A DNA stretch of 64,000 nt. It comes from an uncultured Rhodanobacteraceae bacterium. GTDB lineage: Bacteria > Pseudomonadota > Gammaproteobacteria > Xanthomonadales > SZUA-5. Positions 61,701 through 64,000 of this stretch are shown here, piece by piece. The DNA lies in assembly GCA_937928755.1 (NCBI GenBank), contig CALEZI010000101.1, positions 30,831 through 94,830 of the forward strand, given 5' to 3'. The notes below the pieces were generated by a model. That model was not told where the DNA came from. It saw nothing but the letters and a program-made list of their open reading frames with translations, and did no database searches. The stretch's first letter is position 1; each line of letters opens with the position of its first letter. The position numbers and the translations under genes were made by a program.

Positions 61701-64000
61701 CGCAAGTGAACCGGTGATCGATGCGGTGCTTGAGCTGAGCTTTGGTGGACAAGTGATGCTCAGCACCAATGGCACCGATTTTTTCACCTCGCCGGTGCTG
61801 CTGACCTTTACCAGCGCGAACTGGAATTCGCCGCGCACCGTCACCGTTCGCGCAGTGGATGATGCGGTGGTCGAAGGTCCGCACAACACCGATATCGACC
61901 ATGAAGTGTTGAGTGGTGACGGCGCCTACACCAGCCTTCCGATCACCAGCGTCAACGCCAACATCACCGACAACGACGCGGCTGGCGTTGCGATCACGCA
62001 GACCGGCGGTGCCAATGCCGTCAGCGAGTCTGGCGGCACTGACACCTACACCATCGTGCTCGGCAGTCAGCCGACGGCCACGGTCAATCTGGCGATCAGC
62101 TTCCCGGCCAGCGAACTGACCCTCAATGGCGATACCGACGGCACCTACAACACCACGTTCACCACCGCGAACTGGGCTACGCCGCAGATCATCACCCTCG
62201 CGGCGGTCAACGACCGTGCGCTGGAGGGCGACCACAGCGGCACCCTGACGCATGTCTTCAGCAGCAGCGACGCGACTTACAACGGCGTCACGGCGAATGT
62301 CGATGGTGGCGCGGCCAGCAACAGTCTGACGGTGGCGATCAGCGACAATGAATCGGCAGTGCTCGAATGGGTGCCGACCAGCGGCAGTGCGAGCGAAGGC
62401 AGCAGCAATATGACATCGGTGCGCCTCGATATCACCGCCGATCCGGTCGGCGGCACGCCGACGCTGGACGGCAGCATCAGCTACACGTTGACGCCGAGTT
62501 TCGGCACGGCGGAGGCGGCGGATATCGGCGCCATCAGCGGTTCCTTGTCCTTTACCAATGTCAGTGATCTGGCGAGCAATGCGATCAGCATTGCGCACCT
62601 GACGGACACGCTGGTCGAAGGGCCGGAGTTGTATTCGCTGGCGATCACGCTGGGCGCAGCGCCGCTGGGAACCACGGCATCGGCGACGCCGTTTACCGGC
62701 ACCATCCTCGACGCCAACAGCGCCACCGTCACCTTGAGTGGCAGCGCGACGGTGAGCGAGGCGATCGGCAGTACCGGACTCACGGTGAGCTTGAACACCG
62801 GCGCCGGCAATACGCTGGAGAACGCCGTGAGCGTGGCCATCGATCTGGCCGACGGCACCGCGACTTACGCCGGCGGCACGGGCGACTACTTCTTCAATGG
62901 GCCGAACAACACGGTCACGGTGAACTTCCCGGCGGGAGCCGCCAACGCTTCCACGCAGAGTGCGTTGGTCAATATCCGCGAAGATGTCTTGGTCGAAGGC
63001 ACCGAGTCCTTCAGCGCCATCCTGGGCGCGGTCACCGGTGCAGCCGTCGCATCGGGCGGCCCGGTCCCCATCACCATCACCGACAACGATATCGCGGTGG
63101 TGAGTTTCCAGAGCCCGAACAGTTCTGTCAGTGAGGCGAGCACACCGCACAGCGTGAATGCCGTGCTGACGATCACCGCAGTGGGCTCAGGCACGCCATC
63201 GCTGAGTTCGCCGATCACCGTGCCGGTCACGCAAACGCCGGGAACGGCGGCGACACCTGCCGACTACACGGTACCGACCGTCAGCGTCGCCTTCGCCGCA
63301 GCGACGCAAAGCGCGGCGACCCGACCGATCAACATCGCCATCGTCGACGATGCGATCAGCGAAGCCGACGAGAACTTCAGCCTGGGATTTGGTGCCGTCA
63401 GCGGTCCGGGCACGGCAGTGGGCAGCCATGTCGTGACCATCCTCGACAACGACAACCCCGGCATCACGGTCACCGAAAGTGCCGGCAACACAATGGTGGC
63501 TGAAGGCGGCGCCAGCGACAGTTACACGGTGGTGCTGAACAGCCAGCCGAGCGCCAATGTCAGCATCAATATCGCCTTCGATCCGGCGCAGTTGATCCTG
63601 AATGGCGACACCGACGGTGCGCTGAGCTTGCTCTTCACTACGAGCAACTGGAATCAGGCGCAGACGGTCACGGTCGCGGCGATCGACGACACGCTGATCG
63701 AGGCCAATCCACACAGCACCCAGATTGTGCAAACGGTGAGCAGCAGCGACCCGATCTATGCAGCGATCAACCCGACCGATGTCTCGGTCAGCATTGTCGA
63801 AAACGATGTGCAGGAGATCGTTTTTGCATCGGCCAGCAGCACGGTGGCCGAGACTGCCGGCATCCATGCAGTCAATGTGCGCCTGAACCTGATCGCCAAC
63901 GGTGCGCCGGGCGGAGTCATCAGCAGCGACATGACTGCTACGGTTAACCTGACACTGGGCACGGCGGAGGCCGGTGACTTCAGTCTGGTCACCACCAGTG
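52771..64000 (+). CDS. Giant secreted repeat protein (GEVED, CSLREA, PATR, Calx-beta, DUF11), incomplete at window end
   Basis: Open frame of at least 3743 codons with no stop to the window edge. A long signal peptide (1-62) has an extended N-region and ends AHA. Order by approximate residue: GEVED domain (380-541, ending SGEVEDYQLSLA); CSLREA-like start SLRAVLNSANALG (about 685-697); Gly-rich tract (790-1023); autotransporter-type strand repeat (1104-1163, SGPGTLVLNGGTNYVGPTTV); YDQLDITGTINLG block; Calx-beta (1280-1393); second strand-repeat and YDQLD block (to 1923); second Calx-beta (1925-2036); CSLREA plus right-handed beta-helix (2039-2460); two DUF11 units (2473-2725); then Calx-beta-type repeats to the end. 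Start ATG 52771 has GAAGG nine bases before it. Probably a cell-surface or released adhesin; no catalytic domain is visible, and the secretion route is outside the window. Confidence 0.9.
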   Translation, partial: MSLQLQNTNLDSSHGRASVQVNARGVSAGRPGEGAFARHGWQRWRTILAAGCALLGMSLAHAAQVQHLNTQTATASGAGATGTPSIASFNIPSGKNRVLFIWPTFERDHCSPTDASNGFCNSGNTAGFGLGDNWPEPRTGTPPSTTSNNQLTARVVGPGGTINKQNALVIGGTPSGDTRFINISSSPSGSPAGTAYFGLSSFHIVLFENEINTLLDGAASGTVSISLPDTSTPSNAGDDALLIASVYQNVEQTVTGFVRNATATAQVTLGTPGNSSLAPAAYDAGQAPDEADDGKLVMGTSSSTEGFVTPAGHVALATLSVTNAGGTYDAPVDNVNNEPNGLSGAGYFRNGGATPGSLYTLQLGGTAATLTHGATNASFLLESDNADVGDAPISYGNPTHTLSGIRLGASVDADSALLNGPNATGDDTNNTDDENGVNVPPLLPVGDTAVLPVSIQNAGGFLNAWFDWNADGDFNDTGEQVVSNQAVAVGTVNLNIAVPSTATSGPTFVRFRVCSNNTATDNCATPVGTVQSGEVEDYQLSLARALTLSKTTLGGFAGPFGFTLTNTLQTTGSVSTTAAASPTQVDGNTSAAGTQVYAIVSSASAVAITESSIPADWSLTSVACTNASGTSVGSLAGSTYTITSAEIAASGSFSCNFTNTLSGSDLVVTTLADNVAAPPVGSLRAVLNSANALGSAASVTFNISGGGTINLAGALPILRNPNGISIDGSNGGQGAIVIDGGSSSATTGDRIFLLGVRGSDNTGLTATPGANWTISNLTLQNGNARGGAGGTGSSISGGWSGGGGGAGLGGAILVNEGSATLSNVQLLNNRATGGNGGILSAAVAEGGSGAGGGMGGNGGNGSFYNAGGGGGFGLGADGGVGSGGAGSAGLLTGALAGGAGSGSGFGAGGSNGGGGGGSNANQNGGGGGPGGEAGTTGGPPGGAGKGGNGAFGGGGGAGGGNNTQLGGFGGYGGGGGGAGAGDGGNGGFGGGGGGGSSGGTAGFGGGSGAGGYQGGGGGAGLGAAVFVRQGATLEILGATGFTGGAVSGGSAGTGAVSGQGIGTVGFLAGNLTWTVPSGQTVTLGAGQTLGGGSGSLVSGGLTKSGPGTLVLNGGTNYVGPTTVAAGQLQINGSSLGTGAISVANGATLAGTGTLSGATSVASGGTLAPGQGAPGRLNAASVSLVAGATFAAEIAGATVATQYDQLDITGTINLGGATLALSGAFVPTSGQSFVLIDNDGVDAVSGTFAGLAQGATLVFNGVNLTIDYSGGDGNDVVLGVVPNPSVSIAVSPASVLEDGATTLSFTVTRSPSLPTATTVNISTGGTATSGLDYTGAVATVVILANATTATITIDPTPDSTIEPDETVILTVEPGSGYTVGSPSSATGTIQNDDADFTVTTTANSIVVTDSSSNGSTLQASEPSANNLRFDAAGRTFSVNGGAPISGNSGNLALAGITSISVNATGGVSVASGASFNIGASTYASASSITLAGGTLNTTGTTAIVNAPIVLTADSDVAGTMTLSGAISGDFTLRTFGSGNYRFASTASTFARLQITSGTVLLAGNNTLPPQIDIFNSSSFDLNGFSQTVDFYASSGSTLNTGVAANLSIGMAGSASSFGSANYTGQISGPINLTIAAGADQTLGSNSSSYTGTTNVLGTLRITGINALGATGAGNGTTVAATGVLDFRNVGYAGSESLTVNGGTLTTGTGVSSFPGSIVLNTSSAIFSVVGSSTLTLGGVISGSQGFDKTDGGTLVLTQANTFNGPIVSSLGNLRLIGSTAVSSAVTINNGTLSGTGTIGGPLSMSDGNLSPGVAATTGILHTANVVLAPAAINVLLDITGPTLGSEYDQLDVNGTIDLGSANLLVGGSFVPSIGQSFTVIDNDGSDAVTGTFAGLPEGATRVFNGVPLVISYVGGDGNDVVLTAVPILVSIAVAPTSVLEDGPDNLVFTVTRSVSLPTATSVNITTGGTATAGTDYTGNVATVTIPANVTTATITIDPTPDSTVEPDETVILTVAPGSGYTVGSPDSATGTIQNDDDPCATFTFPYTLVGADNTARVTNLRQAIECANLNGSADVIDLNGQTLTLTNAFADYSGGTALPEITSVLTLRNGTLLRDSGAPQFRFLAMNAAADLVLDGITLQGGNLATGTAGAIRNTSGDLTLINSSVIGSNAEFSGAIYHEIGELTIIDSVLSGNTTEKNGILTNGEGTVTIIDSTLSGNTQSLASNSAGVLFNFQATAIVLGSTFSGNSTGGGGGAIHNFFGTVHIANSAFAGNTASSFGGALLNNNGTMTVANSRITGNAAGNLGGGLRNQGGSLTVSNSTIASNSAPTGGGMSITSGTSSLVNSILWGNSTTDTLTGTIVSYSIVEGGAAGTGNLDADPLFVAPVGFASAPTSAGDYRLQSYSPATDAGANAAVPVDTFDVNGNSNTSEDAPDRAGNPRRYNDAGVPDTGLGTAPIVDMGAYERQTDTPFQADLSITKTDGQTSDVPGTSITYTVVASNAGPVAVASATVADTFPASITGVTWTCVGAGGGTCPASGSGNLNASVDLPVSGTVTFTVTGTISAAATGTLSNTATVSSAVTDPNPGNNSATDTTTLTPQADLSITKTDGQTTAIPGTSITYTIVASNAGPSNVASATVADTFPASITGVTWTCVGAGGGSCPASGSGNLSATVGLPAGGSVSFTVTGTISASATGTLSNTATVTSAVTDPSPTNNSATDTSTLVGLPQLSINDVSANEGNSGTTQFEFIVSLSSPALAGGVSFDIATANGTAIAGSDYQSRSLTGQTIAQGQSSYSFTVLVNGDTVQEPNETFFVNVTNVVGASVLDGQGQGSITNDDLAGITVSPTTGLITTEAGGTATFTVVLNSQPAANVSIALSSSDLSEGTVAPSSLTFTSGNWSNPQTVTVTGVNDLIDDGNIAYSIITDAATSADANYSGVNPDNVSVSNTDDDAAALLISPLTVNVTEGGATDTYTVALASEPVIDAVLELSFGGQVMLSTNGTDFFTSPVLLTFTSANWNSPRTVTVRAVDDAVVEGPHNTDIDHEVLSGDGAYTSLPITSVNANITDNDAAGVAITQTGGANAVSESGGTDTYTIVLGSQPTATVNLAISFPASELTLNGDTDGTYNTTFTTANWATPQIITLAAVNDRALEGDHSGTLTHVFSSSDATYNGVTANVDGGAASNSLTVAISDNESAVLEWVPTSGSASEGSSNMTSVRLDITADPVGGTPTLDGSISYTLTPSFGTAEAADIGAISGSLSFTNVSDLASNAISIAHLTDTLVEGPELYSLAITLGAAPLGTTASATPFTGTILDANSATVTLSGSATVSEAIGSTGLTVSLNTGAGNTLENAVSVAIDLADGTATYAGGTGDYFFNGPNNTVTVNFPAGAANASTQSALVNIREDVLVEGTESFSAILGAVTGAAVASGGPVPITITDNDIAVVSFQSPNSSVSEASTPHSVNAVLTITAVGSGTPSLSSPITVPVTQTPGTAATPADYTVPTVSVAFAAATQSAATRPINIAIVDDAISEADENFSLGFGAVSGPGTAVGSHVVTILDNDNPGITVTESAGNTMVAEGGASDSYTVVLNSQPSANVSINIAFDPAQLILNGDTDGALSLLFTTSNWNQAQTVTVAAIDDTLIEANPHSTQIVQTVSSSDPIYAAINPTDVSVSIVENDVQEIVFASASSTVAETAGIHAVNVRLNLIANGAPGGVISSDMTATVNLTLGTAEAGDFSLVTTS
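55140..55840 (+). repeat. Glycine-rich low-complexity tract within the giant gene
   Basis: About 230 codons in which glycine dominates (runs such as GGGGGGAGAGDGGNGGFGG), coded mostly by GGC and GGT. Such PE_PGRS-like Gly tracts occur in large surface proteins and form beta or polyglycine II layers. The DNA repetitiveness may make the tract prone to length change. Confidence 0.8.
56340..58878 (+). repeat. Large internal duplication in the giant gene
   Basis: The block 56340-56945 (YDQLDITGTINLG ... GGDGNDVVL ... Calx-beta ... GTIQNDD) recurs at 58270-58878 with high identity, offset by about 1930 bases. For example SIAVSPASVLEDG against SIAVAPTSVLEDG and PDSTIEPDETVILTV against PDSTVEPDETVILTV. 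The sequence between (56946-58269) is different strand-repeat material. Confidence 0.8.
60187..60945 (+). repeat. Tandem 381-bp DUF11 duplication in the giant gene
   Basis: Two consecutive units begin at 60187 and 60568 (127 codons each), both ADLSITKTDGQT ... TWTCVGAGGG ... TGTLSNTATV. Much of the DNA is identical, which points to a recent duplication or ongoing gene conversion. Confidence 0.85.

Noticed and set aside
53323..63995. Many short frames on both strands in the giant gene region
   Set aside because: They are out of phase with the single open frame from 52771, which has continuous repeat-domain homology; glycine- and alanine-rich codons leave other phases open.

Overview
The window reads as chromosomal DNA of a high-GC gammaproteobacterium, most likely of the Xanthomonadales/Lysobacterales (Rhodanobacteraceae-like). 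This rests on the gene order thrS-infC-rpmI-rplT-pheS-pheT-ihfA-merR-tRNA-Pro, the yhbY/rlmE-ftsH-folP-glmM block, a GTP-type PEP carboxykinase, a CreBC pair and a YtrA-type ABC operon. It is an inference from gene order and protein similarity, not from a marker gene. No transposase, integrase, CRISPR array or rRNA gene was seen.

Layout. 0-4.5 kb: uvrB, small secreted proteins and tRNA-Val(GAC). 4.5-7.7 kb: a periplasmic thioredoxin-like/intradiol-dioxygenase-like protein divergent from an ECF sigma factor and its FecR-like anti-sigma factor. 7.7-17 kb: a DUF938 methyltransferase, unknown proteins, creB-creC, a radical SAM protein, a decayed DCC-family gene, an acyltransferase, and a GntR(YtrA)-ABC ATPase-permease operon with a readable promoter and operator. 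17-25.5 kb: the translation block, with a candidate attenuator before thrS, an AUA start on infC, a terminator before pheS, then pheST-ihfA-merR and tRNA-Pro(GGG). 25.5-33 kb: prolyl aminopeptidase, a PAS-PAS-GGDEF cyclase, a DUF4442 thioesterase-like protein, fadE, and an alpha/beta hydrolase divergent from a TetR regulator. 33-41 kb: pckG, a DUF498 protein, yhbY, rlmE, ftsH, folP and glmM. 41-47 kb: a PspA-like/membrane/VWA operon and a two-component system with a very large sensor domain. 47-52 kb: a YihG-type acyltransferase, a gloA-BaiN-like-rlmC operon and a CpeT-like lipoprotein. From 52771 to the window end one reading frame stays open: a giant secreted repeat protein of at least 3743 residues.

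Two features cross the whole window. First, nearly every long intergenic gap in the first 49 kb holds an imperfect palindrome with 17-30 nt arms, belonging to at least seven sequence families; several families recur, and three copies sit inside or just before the thrS-pheT translation block. Second, several genes use non-ATG starts supported by ribosome binding sites or N-terminal homology (uvrB TTG, ftsH TTG, infC ATA, folP GTG, gloA GTG, yihG-like GTG). Reading frames opposite to long GC-rich genes were treated as shadows and left out.
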